A stretch of 64,000 nucleotides of DNA from Galaxea fascicularis (lineage: Eukaryota; Cnidaria; Anthozoa; Scleractinia; Euphylliidae). The notes under the pieces were generated by a model. The model was not told the origin of the DNA and did no database searches. It saw nothing but the letters and a program-made list of their open reading frames with translations. The translations under genes were made by a program, and so were the position numbers. The first letter of the stretch is position 1. Every line of letters begins with the position of its first letter. The stretch spans positions 6,075,995 through 6,139,994 of the forward strand of contig OX419346.1 of the NCBI GenBank assembly GCA_948470475.1, read 5' to 3'. Of this stretch, positions 15,101 to 27,734 are shown piece by piece.

Positions 15101-18100
15101 TTGGCAAGGTCTGCCGTCGTCCAATATGTTACCGTATTCCGTCTGATTTTGGCTAAACGGGTGAGACACCGATCTCGGGCTTGAGACGGAAAGGCATCAT
15201 ATTGCGAGCTTTGCTGTGGGCGGTGACGAGTCTCTGGCCTGAAAAGGTAGTTTGTAGGAGTCAGATCTATTCGGCGAGAGCAAAATTAAAGCTGATTTAT
15301 GACCAGGCCAGAGACTTAGTTAAAATTTTTTGTCAATACCGCCCTCTAGTTGTCCGTTTGAAAACGAATGGGTACATCCGGGATCTTGAATAAATCGACT
15401 GTGTCAGCAAAGTTTACATGTGATGATTTATGTGGAGAAAGCGAGAGTTCAGTATTGAGAGAGAGACAGTAATTTGATGATACTTTGCCCGTATCAAGTG
15501 TGGAAACATTGTGCCTGGTTTGGTTGTGGAGAGCTTTATCAGTGCCGCGAACGTGGATAATTGTGTGATTTCCTCAACTTGTTGACAGACGGATTTCAGG
15601 TATGTCGTGGTGCTCGTGTTATAAGAATAGTGTGTGCAAGCTTAAAAACGCTTCGTGAGTGTTTAGCTGAAGTGATTTTGTCTTAGACAACCGATTCTGG
15701 GCTCAAGAACGGTAAATTCTGGATCTGTTTTAGTCGGGCATCTCGCTCTGAGCCTCATAGTTTGCGAGACTGAAAGTTCATAATTTCTGTGCTTTTAATA
15801 AATGTTGTTTATTTCATTACAAATCTGTCGCTTTTGCCAAGATCGACTTTTCGTCTGTTTCCAGCGATTAATTTGTCCATTTGAGCCCTACCTAGCGACA
15901 TTCAGCTGTATTTTATTCACCTCAAGGGTCAAATTGTTACAACGCGCTTGAAATTTCTGTAGGCACCTTTTTACAAATTCAGACAGATTTTTAACATGTA
16001 TAACACAAATCTAGCTGATGATGACTTTTGAACTTGGGAAATGCCACCAAAGACCTTGAAGTAGCTAGATATCTTTACTTCAGATCTTACAAATCGACCT
16101 ATTGCCTTATACTGGCTTGTTTCTGTGTGCTTGCAGGTCTAGCATTTGTCTTTATATTGACTTGAAAGACACAGAATTTGACTTGAATTTTGCTTATGAA
16201 AAATTTTGCTTTTCATTAAATTAACTGTTGTCGTTATGTTTTGGTAACGAAATGCTATCTTAAAACACTTAAATACGGTCTTTTAGAGGACTAGTGTTGA
16301 TTCTCTGTTATAGGGTTGAAATATCTGTCTGGATTTGCAAAAAGGTACCTCCAGGATTTTTTAGCAACAGTCCCATTTCAGGCTTGTTCAGTACTTGAGC
16401 AGTTTTTCTTTGTCCTTCTGTTTTTAGTACACAAAACCTCGTAACAAGCTGCAGTAGACAAAAAAAACGTGTTTTTAATGCTATTTACATCTTTCTCCCC
16501 CTCCCCCCCCCCCCCCACCTCTCCCCTACATATCATTTCCCACAATTCTCTTTGTGTCATAAGTCACTAATTTGAAATCAGCGCGCGCGTTAGAAGTTGT
16601 TTTCAGTGGTCGGTTAATTTTCTACATTTCTTTTTGGCCGCCTACAGTGAAGTTTTCCGGAAGGCATCATTAAGCCTTATGAAGGAACAATTCTCACGAT
16701 TGGCAAGGTCTGCCGTCGTCCAATATGTTACCGTATTCCGTCTGATTTTGGCTAAACGGGTGAGACACCGATCTCGGGCTTGAGACGGAAAGGCATCATA
16801 TTGCGAGCTTTGCTGTGGGCGGTGACGAGTCTCTGGCCTGAAAAGGTAGTTTGTAGGAGTCAGATCTATTCGGCGAGAGCAAAATTAAAGCTGATTTATG
16901 ACCAGGCCAGAGACTTAGTTAAAATTTTTTGTCAATACCGCCCTCTAGTTGTCCGTTTGAAAACGAATGGGTACATCCGGGATCTTGAATAAATCGACTG
17001 TGTCAGCAAAGTTTACATGTGATGATTTATGTGGAGAAAGCGAGAGTTCAGTATTGAGAGAGAGACAGTAATTTGATGATACTTTGCCCGTATCAAGTGT
17101 GGAAACATTGTGCCTGGTTTGGTTGTGGAGAGCTTTATCAGTGCCGCGAACGTGGATAATTGTGTGATTTCCTCAACTTGTTGACAGACGGATTTCAGGT
17201 ATGTCGTGGTGCTCGTGTTATAAGAATAGTGTGTGCAAGCTTAAAAACGCTTCGTGAGTGTTTAGCTGAAGTGATTTTGTCTTAGACAACCGATTCTGGG
17301 CTCAAGAACGGTAAATTCTGGATCTGTTTTAGTCGGGCATCTCGCTCTGAGCCTCATAGTTTGCGAGACTGAAAGTTCATAATTTCTGTGCTTTTAATAA
17401 ATGTTGTTTATTTCATTACAAATCTGTCGCTTTTGCCAAGATCGACTTTTCGTCTGTTTCCAGCGATTAATTTGTCCATTTGAGCCCTACCTAGCGACAT
17501 TCAGCTGTATTTTATTCACCTCAAGGGTCAAATTGTTACAACGCGCTTGAAATTTCTGTAGGCACCTTTTTACAAATTCAGACAGATTTTTAACATGTAT
17601 AACACAAATCTAGCTGATGATGACTTTTGAACTTGGGAAATGCCACCAAAGACCTTGAAGTAGCTAGATATCTTTACTTCAGATCTTACAAATCGACCTA
17701 TTGCCTTATACTGGCTTGTTTCTGTGTGCTTGCAGGTCTAGCATTTGTCTTTATATTGACTTGAAAGACACAGAATTTGACTTGAATTTTGCTTATGAAA
17801 AATTTTGCTTTTCATTAAATTAACTGTTGTCGTTATGTTTTGGTAACGAAATGCTATCTTAAAACACTTAAATACGGTCTTTTAGAGGACTAGTGTTGAT
17901 TCTCTGTTATAGGGTTGAAATATCTGTCTGGATTTGCAAAAAGGTACCTCCAGGATTTTTTAGCAACAGTCCCATTTCAGGCTTGTTCAGTACTTGAGCA
18001 GTTTTTCTTTGTCCTTCTGTTTTTAGTACACAAAACCTCGTAACAAGCTGCAGTAGACAAAAAAAACGTGTTTTTAATGCTATTTACATCTTTCTCCCCC

Positions 18101-19189
18101 TCCCCCCCCCCCCCCACCTCTCCCCTACATATCATTTCCCACAATTCTCTTTGTGTCATAAGTCACTAATTTGAAATCAGCGCGCGCGTTAGAAGTTGTT
18201 TTCAGTGGTCGGTTAATTTTCTACATTTCTTTTTGGCCGCCTACAGTGAAGTTTTCCGGAAGGCATCATTAAGCCTTATGAAGGAACAATTCTCACGATT
18301 GGCAAGGTCTGCCGTCGTCCAATATGTTACCGTATTCCGTCTGATTTTGGCTAAACGGGTGAGACACCGATCTCGGGCTTGAGACGGAAAGGCATCATAT
18401 TGCGAGCTTTGCTGTGGGCGGTGACGAGTCTCTGGCCTGAAAAGGTAGTTTGTAGGAGTCAGATCTATTCGGCGAGAGCAAAATTAAAGCTGATTTATGA
18501 CCAGGCCAGAGACTTAGTTAAAATTTTTTGTCAATACCGCCCTCTAGTTGTCCGTTTGAAAACGAATGGGTACATCCGGGATCTTGAATAAATCGACTGT
18601 GTCAGCAAAGTTTACATGTGATGATTTATGTGGAGAAAGCGAGAGTTCAGTATTGAGAGAGAGACAGTAATTTGATGATACTTTGCCCGTATCAAGTGTG
18701 GAAACATTGTGCCTGGTTTGGTTGTGGAGAGCTTTATCAGTGCCGCGAACGTGGATAATTGTGTGATTTCCTCAACTTGTTGACAGACGGATTTCAGGTA
18801 TGTCGTGGTGCTCGTGTTATAAGAATAGTGTGTGCAAGCTTAAAAACGCTTCGTGAGTGTTTAGCTGAAGTGATTTTGTCTTAGACAACCGATTCTGGGC
18901 TCAAGAACGGTAAATTCTGGATCTGTTTTAGTCGGGCATCTCGCTCTGAGCCTCATAGTTTGCGAGACTGAAAGTTCATAATTTCTGTGCTTTTAATAAA
19001 TGTTGTTTATTTCATTACAAATCTGTCGCTTTTGCCAAGATCGACTTTTCGTCTGTTTCCAGCGATTAATTTGTCCATTTGAGCCCTACCTAGCGACATT
19101 CAGCTGTATTTTATTCACCTCAAGGGTCAAATTGTTACAACGCGCTTGAAATTTCTGTAGGCACCTTTTTACAAATTCAGACAGATTTT
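3200..19189. repeat. Satellite 1 units 3-12, subfamily B
   Basis: Ten consecutive units have an exact 1599-bp spacing and show no difference that I could see by eye between successive copies. They carry the subfamily B variants (TTTACTTCAG, CGTCTGATTT, TTTTTAATGC). Such uniformity indicates very recent expansion, gene conversion or unequal exchange; assembly collapse or over-expansion cannot be excluded. Confidence 0.9.
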
Positions 19190-22100
19190 TAACATGTATA
19201 ACACAAATCTAGCTGATGATGACTTTTGAACTTGGGAAATGCCACCAAAGACCTTGAAGTAGCTAGATATCTTTACTTCAGATCTTACAAATCGACCTAT
19301 TGCCTTATACTGGCTTGTTTCTGTGTGCTTGCAGGTCTAGCATTTGTCTTTATATTGACTTGAAAGACACAGAATTTGACTTGAATTTTGCTTATGAAAA
19401 ATTTTGCTTTTCATTAAATTAACTGTTGTCGTTATGTTTTGGTAACGAAATGCTATCTTAAAACACTTAAATACGGTCTTTTAGAGGACTAGTGTTGATT
19501 CTCTGTTATAGGGTTGAAATAATTTTTTAACATGTATAACACAAATCTAGCTGATGATGACTTTTGAACTTGGGAAATGCCACCAAAGACCTTGAAGTAG
19601 CTAGATATCTTTACTTCAGATCTTACAAATCGACCTATTGCCTTATACTGGCTTGTTTCTGTGTGCTTGCAGGTCTAGCATTTGTCTTTATATTGACTTG
19701 AAAGACACAGAATTTGACTTGAATTTTGCTTATGAAAAATTTTGCTTTTCATTAAATTAACTGTTGTCGTTATGTTTTGGTAACGAAATGCTATCTTAAA
19801 ACACTTAAATACGGTCTTTTAGAGGACTAGTGTTGATTCTCTGTTATAGGGTTGAAATATCTGTCTGGATTTGCAAAAAGGTACCTCCAGGATTTTTTAG
19901 CAACAGTCCCATTTCAGGCTTGTTCAGTACTTGAGCAGTTTTTCTTTGTCCTTCTGTTTTTAGTACACAAAACCTCGTAACAAGCTGCAGTAGACAAAAA
20001 AAACGTGTTTTTAATGCTATTTACATCTTTCTCCCCCTCCCCCCCCCCCCCCACCTCTCCCCTACATATCATTTCCCACAATTCTCTTTGTGTCATAAGT
20101 CACTAATTTGAAATCAGCGCGCGCGTTAGAAGTTGTTTTCAGTGGTCGGTTAATTTTCTACATTTCTTTTTGGCCGCCTACAGTGAAGTTTTCCGGAAGG
20201 CATCATTAAGCCTTATGAAGGAACAATTCTCACGATTGGCAAGGTCTGCCGTCGTCCAATATGTTACCGTATTCCGTCTGATTTTGGCTAAACGGGTGAG
20301 ACACCGATCTCGGGCTTGAGACGGAAAGGCATCATATTGCGAGCTTTGCTGTGGGCGGTGACGAGTCTCTGGCCTGAAAAGGTAGTTTGTAGGAGTCAGA
20401 TCTATTCGGCGAGAGCAAAATTAAAGCTGATTTATGACCAGGCCAGAGACTTAGTTAAAATTTTTTGTCAATACCGCCCTCTAGTTGTCCGTTTGAAAAC
20501 GAATGGGTACATCCGGGATCTTGAATAAATCGACTGTGTCAGCAAAGTTTACATGTGATGATTTATGTGGAGAAAGCGAGAGTTCAGTATTGAGAGAGAG
20601 ACAGTAATTTGATGATACTTTGCCCGTATCAAGTGTGGAAACATTGTGCCTGGTTTGGTTGTGGAGAGCTTTATCAGTGCCGCGAACGTGGATAATTGTG
20701 TGATTTCCTCAACTTGTTGACAGACGGATTTCAGGTATGTCGTGGTGCTCGTGTTATAAGAATAGTGTGTGCAAGCTTAAAAACGCTTCGTGAGTGTTTA
20801 GCTGAAGTGATTTTGTCTTAGACAACCGATTCTGGGCTCAAGAACGGTAAATTCTGGATCTGTTTTAGTCGGGCATCTCGCTCTGAGCCTCATAGTTTGC
20901 GAGACTGAAAGTTCATAATTTCTGTGCTTTTAATAAATGTTGTTTATTTCATTACAAATCTGTCGCTTTTGCCAAGATCGACTTTTCGTCTGTTTCCAGC
21001 GATTAATTTGTCCATTTGAGCCCTACCTAGCGACATTCAGCTGTATTTTATTCACCTCAAGGGTCAAATTGTTACAACGCGCTTGAAATTTCTGTAGGCA
21101 CCTTTTTACAAATTCAGACAGATTTTTAACATGTATAACACAAATCTAGCTGATGATGACTTTTGAACTTGGGAAATGCCACCAAAGACCTTGAAGTAGC
21201 TAGATATCTTTACTTCAGATCTTACAAATCGACCTATTGCCTTATACTGGCTTGTTTCTGTGTGCTTGCAGGTCTAGCATTTGTCTTTATATTGACTTGA
21301 AAGACACAGAATTTGACTTGAATTTTGCTTATGAAAAATTTTGCTTTTCATTAAATTAACTGTTGTCGTTATGTTTTGGTAACGAAATGCTATCTTAAAA
21401 CACTTAAATACGGTCTTTTAGAGGACTAGTGTTGATTCTCTGTTATAGGGTTGAAATAATTTTTTAACATGTATAACACAAATCTAGCTGATGATGACTT
21501 TTGAACTTGGGAAATGCCACCAAAGACCTTGAAGTAGCTAGATATCTTTACTTCAGATCTTACAAATCGACCTATTGCCTTATACTGGCTTGTTTCTGTG
21601 TGCTTGCAGGTCTAGCATTTGTCTTTATATTGACTTGAAAGACACAGAATTTGACTTGAATTTTGCTTATGAAAAATTTTGCTTTTCATTAAATTAACTG
21701 TTGTCGTTATGTTTTGGTAACGAAATGCTATCTTAAAACACTTAAATACGGTCTTTTAGAGGACTAGTGTTGATTCTCTGTTATAGGGTTGAAATATCTG
21801 TCTGGATTTGCAAAAAGGTACCTCCAGGATTTTTTAGCAACAGTCCCATTTCAGGCTTGTTCAGTACTTGAGCAGTTTTTCTTTGTCCTTCTGTTTTTAG
21901 TACACAAAACCTCGTAACAAGCTGCAGTAGACCAAAAAAACGTGTTTTTAATGCTATTTACATCTTTCTCCCCCTCCCCCCCCCCCCCCACCTCTCCCCT
22001 ACATATCATTTCCCACAATTCTCTTTGTGTCATAAGTCACTAATTTGAAATCAGCGCGCGCGTTAGAAGTTGTTTTCAGTGGTCGGTTAATTTTCTACAT

Positions 22101-24489
22101 TTCTTTTTGGCCGCCTACAGTGAAGTTTTCCGGAAGGCATCATTAAGCCTTATGAAGGAACAATTCTCACGATTGGCAAGGTCTGCCGTCGTCCAATATG
22201 TTACCGTATTCCGTCTGATTTTGGCTAAACGGGTGAGACACCGATCTCGGGCTTGAGACGGAAAGGCATCATATTGCGAGCTTTGCTGTGGGCGGTGACG
22301 AGTCTCTGGCCTGAAAAGGTAGTTTGTAGGAGTCAGATCTATTCGGCGAGAGCAAAATTAAAGCTGATTTATGACCAGGCCAGAGACTTAGTTAAAATTT
22401 TTTGTCAATACCGCCCTCTAGTTGTCCGTTTGAAAACGAATGGGTACATCCGGGATCTTGAATAAATCGACTGTGTCAGCAAAGTTTACATGTGATGATT
22501 TATGTGGAGAAAGCGAGAGTTCAGTATTGAGAGAGAGACAGTAATTTGATGATACTTTGCCCGTATCAAGTGTGGAAACATTGTGCCTGGTTTGGTTGTG
22601 GAGAGCTTTATCAGTGCCGCGAACGTGGATAATTGTGTGATTTCCTCAACTTGTTGACAGACGGATTTCAGGTATGTCGTGGTGCTCGTGTTATAAGAAT
22701 AGTGTGTGCAAGCTTAAAAACGCTTCGTGAGTGTTTAGCTGAAGTGATTTTGTCTTAGACAACCGATTCTGGGCTCAAGAACGGTAAATTCTGGATCTGT
22801 TTTAGTCGGGCATCTCGCTCTGAGCCTCATAGTTTGCGAGACTGAAAGTTCATAATTTCTGTGCTTTTAATAAATGTTGTTTATTTCATTACAAATCTGT
22901 CGCTTTTGCCAAGATCGACTTTTCGTCTGTTTCCAGCGATTAATTTGTCCATTTGAGCCCTACCTAGCGACATTCAGCTGTATTTTATTCACCTCAAGGG
23001 TCAAATTGTTACAACGCGCTTGAAATTTCTGTAGGCACCTTTTTACAAATTCAGACAGATTTTTAACATGTATAACACAAATCTAGCTGATGATGACTTT
23101 TGAACTTGGGAAATGCCACCAAAGACCTTGAAGTAGCTAGATATCTTTACTTCAGATCTTACAAATCGACCTATTGCCTTATACTGGCTTGTTTCTGTGT
23201 GCTTGCAGGTCTAGCATTTGTCTTTATATTGACTTGAAAGACACAGAATTTGACTTGAATTTTGCTTATGAAAAATTTTGCTTTTCATTAAATTAACTGT
23301 TGTCGTTATGTTTTGGTAACGAAATGCTATCTTAAAACACTTAAATACGGTCTTTTAGAGGACTAGTGTTGATTCTCTGTTATAGGGTTGAAATAATTTT
23401 TTAACATGTATAACACAAATCTAGCTGATGATGACTTTTGAACTTGGGAAATGCCACCAAAGACCTTGAAGTAGCTAGATATCTTTACTTCAGATCTTAC
23501 AAATCGACCTATTGCCTTATACTGGCTTGTTTCTGTGTGCTTGCAGGTCTAGCATTTGTCTTTATATTGACTTGAAAGACACAGAATTTGACTTGAATTT
23601 TGCTTATGAAAAATTTTGCTTTTCATTAAATTAACTGTTGTCGTTATGTTTTGGTAACGAAATGCTATCTTAAAACACTTAAATACGGTCTTTTAGAGGA
23701 CTAGTGTTGATTCTCTGTTATAGGGTTGAAATATCTGTCTGGATTTGCAAAAAGGTACCTCCAGGATTTTTTAGCAACAGTCCCATTTCAGGCTTGTTCA
23801 GTACTTGAGCAGTTTTTCTTTGTCCTTCTGTTTTTAGTACACAAAACCTCGTAACAAGCTGCAGTAGACCAAAAAAACGTGTTTTTAATGCTATTTACAT
23901 CTTTCTCCCCCTCCCCCCCCCCCCCACCTCTCCCCTACATATCATTTCCCACAATTCTCTTTGTGTCATAAGTCACTAATTTGAAATCAGCGCGCGCGTT
24001 AGAAGTTGTTTTCAGTGGTCGGTTAATTTTCTACATTTCTTTTTGGCCGCCTACAGTGAAGTTTTCCGGAAGGCATCATTAAGCCTTATGAAGGAACAAT
24101 TCTCACGATTGGCAAGGTCTGCCGTCGTCCAATATGTTACCGTATTCCGTCTGATTTTGGCTAAACGGGTGAGACACCGATCTCGGGCTTGAGACGGAAA
24201 GGCATCATATTGCGAGCTTTGCTGTGGGCGGTGACGAGTCTCTGGCCTGAAAAGGTAGTTTGTAGGAGTCAGATCTATTCGGCGAGAGCAAAATTAAAGC
24301 TGATTTATGACCAGGCCAGAGACTTAGTTAAAATTTTTTGTCAATACCGCCCTCTAGTTGTCCGTTTGAAAACGAATGGGTACATCCGGGATCTTGAATA
24401 AATCGACTGTGTCAGCAAAGTTTACATGTGATGATTTATGTGGAGAAAGCGAGAGTTCAGTATTGAGAGAGAGACAGTAATTTGATGAT
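19190..24489. repeat. Satellite 1 long units 13-15 with duplicated 338-bp spacer
   Basis: Units 13 and 14 are 1937 bp and unit 15 is cut by the gap. Each has the spacer twice: for example 19190-19527 and again from 19528, joined by GGTTGAAATAATTTTTTAAC. Normally GGTTGAAAT leads straight into the ATCTGTCTG terminus of the TIR segment. The junction is the same in all three (about 19520, 21457 and 23394), so a single event was amplified. Units 14 and 15 also share a private AGACCAAAAAAACG variant in place of AGACAAAAAAAACG. Confidence 0.92.
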
Positions 24490-24689
24490 NNNNNNNNNNN
24501 NNNNNNNNNNNNNNNNNNNNNNNNNNNNNNNNNNNNNNNNNNNNNNNNNNNNNNNNNNNNNNNNNNNNNNNNNNNNNNNNNNNNNNNNNNNNNNNNNNNN
24601 NNNNNNNNNNNNNNNNNNNNNNNNNNNNNNNNNNNNNNNNNNNNNNNNNNNNNNNNNNNNNNNNNNNNNNNNNNNNNNNNNNNNNNNNN
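24490..24689. other. Assembly gap (200 N)
   Basis: A run of exactly 200 N separates satellite 1 from the Penelope-like fragment. The round length suggests a scaffold gap of unknown true size. The satellite stops inside a unit on the left and an RT reading frame is cut on the right, so both features probably continue into the gap. Confidence 0.99.
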
Positions 24690-25367
24690 TCATTCTCACG
24701 CTCAATGGTGAACTGGATAGACGGCTCAACTGAATTTAAATGTGAAAGAAGGCGCTCCGCTTCATTTCCGGATACCGCAGAGATGACATCGTCGACATAT
24801 CGTTTCCAAAACAAAGGCTGGATCGGTGAGGAAGCCAGAGCCCTTTGTTCCACATCTTCCATTACCATGTTGGCAATGACAGCAGAAACGGGAGACCCCA
24901 TAGCCGTACCAAAAACCTGTTGGTAGTAGGTGCCATTGTATGCGAACTGAGTGGTGTTGAGACAAAAAGACAGCAAATCTATAAGATCCTCCACGGGCAA
25001 AGAAGTTCTTTGTCCCAATGAAGCGTCTTGTTTGAGTCTTTTTTTTTTCAGCAACACTAATGGCAAGATCAACCGGAATTTTGGTGAAGAGGGAAACAAC
25101 GTCGAAAGAAACCAACTCGTTTCCTGCGTCAAGAGTTTTACCTCTTATAAAATCCGCAAAGTCACAGGAATTTTTGACAGTGTAATCAGTATTCCCAACA
25201 ACAGGTGACAAGATTTTCGCGAGATAACTCGAAACCGCATAAGTCGGAGAATTAACAAAGGAGACAATGGGTCTCAAAGGAATTCCCGTCTTATGGATTT
25301 TAGGCAAGCCATAAAAACGAGGACATAGACCGTCACTACTGTATAAAATTTTGTACGTAGACTCACT
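24690..25367 (-). pseudogene. Penelope-like element reverse transcriptase fragment (frameshifted)
   Basis: The minus strand encodes a Penelope-like RT core. In order, it shows a GLPKIHKTG segment near the start (about 25310), the motif A block FDVVSLFTKIP, the motif B block GTAMGSPVSAVIANM, and motif C FWKRYVDDV with the catalytic aspartate pair. The frame then runs into the N gap. Between motifs A and B the frame shifts at an A-homopolymer (about 25040-25048 on the plus strand), so two overlapping frames are needed to cover the RT. The upstream limit at about 25367 is where the plus-strand endonuclease half begins. In intact elements of this family RT and endonuclease form one frame on one strand; here they oppose each other, so the copy is broken and presumably inactive. 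Confidence 0.88.
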
Positions 25368-26120
25368 AATTTAGAGACAAGTGTTTATCGCAAACCCACG
25401 CATACCGACAAATATCTCGCATTTGACTCCCACCACCCCATCTGCCACAAAAAATCCGTAACCAGAACTTTGCTCACGAGGGCTGATTGTTTGCCATCTT
25501 CATGTGATTCTAGGGCCAAAGAGCGAAAATATGTTTTTGACGTCCTAAAGGTCAATGGCTACCCAAACACTTTCCTTCGTAACTGCTTAAAACCAGTTAC
25601 TCCTTCTCTTAACACCTCCGGGGACGAGGTTTCGGCTACAGGTTTTGCCGTCATCCCGTACATCCGCGGTGTTACAGAACCCATTAAGAGAGTTTTGTCT
25701 AGCCGCAATATCAAAGTTGCACAAAAACCTTTTCAGACGTTGAGTCATATTTTTGCCAAACCTAAGGATCCTGTGTTGAAAGAACAACGAACTGACGCTG
25801 TTTATTCTATTCCATGCAATGACTGTGATCATGAGTACATCGGACAGACCAAGCGTCAGCTTGGCACGCGTTTAAAAGAGCATCAAAAAGCAGTTTTTCT
25901 TTGCAAAAAGGAAAATTCCGCTTTGTCGGAACATGCTTGCCAAACCAACCATACAATAGCGTGGGATAATTCCAAAATTATCACCACTAACCGGCGGTAC
26001 CATCAACGGCTTTGTTTGGAAGCTTGGCACATCAACTCCGCCCACGCTCCTTTAAACCGTGACGATGGCGGCCTTTTACCTGACACCTATTTACACCTCA
26101 TCAGAACAAAAGGCCGTTAA
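25368..26120 (+). pseudogene. Penelope-like element C-terminal part: RT thumb/linker plus GIY-YIG endonuclease
   Basis: An open frame runs to the stop at 26118-26120. It opens with SVYRKPTHTDKYLAF (from 25380), the conserved block that follows the RT palm in Penelope-like elements. The endonuclease follows with YSIPCNDCDHEYIGQTKR and TRLKEH (about 25800-25880), then the downstream CLEAWHI, which carries a candidate catalytic glutamate. This is the usual PLE arrangement of a GIY-YIG nuclease fused behind the RT. The part is on the strand opposite to the RT fragment, so it is the 3' half of an inverted or composite copy. The first in-frame ATG is at 25470, but the homology starts about 90 bases upstream, so that ATG is not a natural start. 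Confidence 0.88.
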
Positions 26121-26156
26121 TTAGTAAGCGTATAAAAGGCTCCTTTTTGCAACACT

Positions 26157-26212
26157 AGATCACCCCTGATGAAGACACTAGACAGGAGTGTCGAAACGTT
26201 GGGTCGTGAATT
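26157..26212 (+). ncRNA. Hammerhead-ribozyme-like core behind the Penelope-like endonuclease
   Basis: CTGATGA (26166-26172) is followed by a perfect 6-bp stem II, GACACT/AGTGTC (26174-26179 and 26187-26192), and then GAAAC (26193-26197) and GTC (26203-26205). This is the conserved hammerhead core in the usual type I order, with a very short stem III. Hammerhead motifs are established components of Penelope-like elements. Stem I pairs poorly: TCAC/GTGA with a 2-base bulge. Self-cleavage by this copy is therefore uncertain. It lies about 45 bases behind the endonuclease stop on the same strand. Confidence 0.7.
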
Positions 26213-27734
26213 GTAACTTTTTAAGTTACATTCATCAAACTTCAAACCAGAGTAGCATCAAACCATGTCTGATTGTCCACCTGGTTGCAGTGTGAACTTG
26301 AACATACCTCAAAGATATTAATTTTTCCACAAACTCACAAAATGCCATTGCTTTCTTTAATTTGGTGGTAGAATGCTCCGGCTGTTTGACTGCAATAATT
26401 ATTTATGCACTGTTACCTCTTTTGGAAATATTGCATATCAATGAAAATCAGTTAGCATTGGAAATCTATTGTAGCAACCCCAAAGTGACTCTAGTGTACA
26501 TGAAAATACACTAATACCAACTGGCCTCACATATTATTGTGATATATCTGATTATTTTATGACGTTTTGCCGGTGTGAAATTTATGGGTAAGCTCTTGTT
26601 ATGGTTTCGTATAATTTAGCACTTTAGCACACTGTAGTATGCAAAGTTTGTGGAGGTTTATCTTGAAAAGATACTTTAAATGCGGTGTTATGTTGACATG
26701 GCACCTTCGAATTTACACACTTTTACCTGTTTTCTATCAGCTTCTGTTCTGAGGGATTAATGTGTTTGAAAACAGAAACGGTGTGTTTTTCTAACGGTGT
26801 GTCTTGACTAATTTTGACTAGTTTTTGTTCTGTGATGGGTACCAATAATAATTGTGGTATGAAAACAATCATTCTTTTCATAGATAAAATGAACATGGTC
26901 TATAGCTTTTGTTAACTCTCAGGCATTGATAACTTTAATTCTATCACGGTGCCGGATGATAAGCAGCCAATTCACTTCTCTTCTCTTCTTGTGTATCGGC
27001 ACGTCCACTGTTGAACTGTAGCTTTCTTTGTTATGTAATACGAACTTAAGAGAACGATGAAGTCTCTCTCTATAGTACTGCGGCCTTAAGCTATTTATAC
27101 ATCAAGATCTAGAGTTTCTTTAATACTCTAGATAACTTCATAAACGTTAATCGTACAACAACCGGTAAGATAAATCACCAACAAACCAAACGAATCGGTG
27201 AACCCAAAACGACTAAAATATGGATAAAACAACCGAGCAAACTAACGGCTAGAGAACCGACGACCAAAACCGACAATGAAGGCCCGAATAACCAAGCGAT
27301 TAGGCGGTCGAACAAATGAAAGACCGAAAAAGAAAATGCACCGACAGTGAATGACAGCCAGTCGTCCGCATCCCGTACTGGAAATTTGTTTCCTGTTGCG
27401 TCCGCACTAGTTTCTAAACATATATATATTTTTAATTAAGATATCCTAAAGGCTGTACTGGGAGTCTCCCTCTCTGTCCCATTATGACTCTTGACAGTCG
27501 GCTCTTGACAATAGGCCAAAACGTTAACGTAAATTAGAATTTGGACTAAAACAATACGTAAAATTCAGTCACTAAAATAACGAAGGTCAAGACTTTCCCT
27601 TGTGTTGCGGATTTGAGAAGAGACACCCCTGTCAACTAGCCGATGGCGGTGCGACGCACCTTCCCATTCAAAATCCTGACTTCAGGTCTGAATTCTTAAC
27701 TACCTCTTAACTATTTGTTTCAGCGATCACAGCG
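26213..27734. other. Intergenic DNA, no gene recognised
   Basis: The region is AT-rich with stops in all frames. I see no coding exon, RNA gene or clear repeat, apart from a short TA run near 27420. The last 40 bases hold imperfect AGCGATC repeats, into which the LTR element inserted. Confidence 0.6.

Larger units (their letters stand above)
1..24489. repeat. Satellite array 1: 1599-bp tandem repeat, 15 units
   Basis: Direct reading shows the same sequence recurring head to tail, with unit starts (TAACATGTATAAC) at 1, 1601, 3200, 4799, 6398, 7997, 9596, 11195, 12794, 14393, 15992, 17591, 19190, 21127 and 23064. Each unit is a 331-338 bp AT-rich spacer followed by a segment of about 1266 bp bounded by inverted repeats. 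A C-homopolymer followed by a GCGCGCGC run, and an AATAAA near unit position 1407, recur in every unit. Short open frames repeat identically in each unit, but the plus-strand one opens with TTG rather than ATG and the minus-strand one runs through the C tract, so I do not call genes. The array is cut by the assembly gap and probably continues. Near-identity over 24 kb implies recent amplification or strong homogenisation. Confidence 0.97.

Noticed and set aside
1..24489. Tandem 5S rRNA, U2 snRNA or histone array
   Set aside because: A short TTTTGGCTAA word recalls U2 and GATCTCGGG recalls 5S, but the rest of neither RNA is present, and no histone frame exists.
24690..26120. Intact Penelope-like element
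   Set aside because: RT and endonuclease lie on opposite strands, the RT is frameshifted and is cut by the gap.
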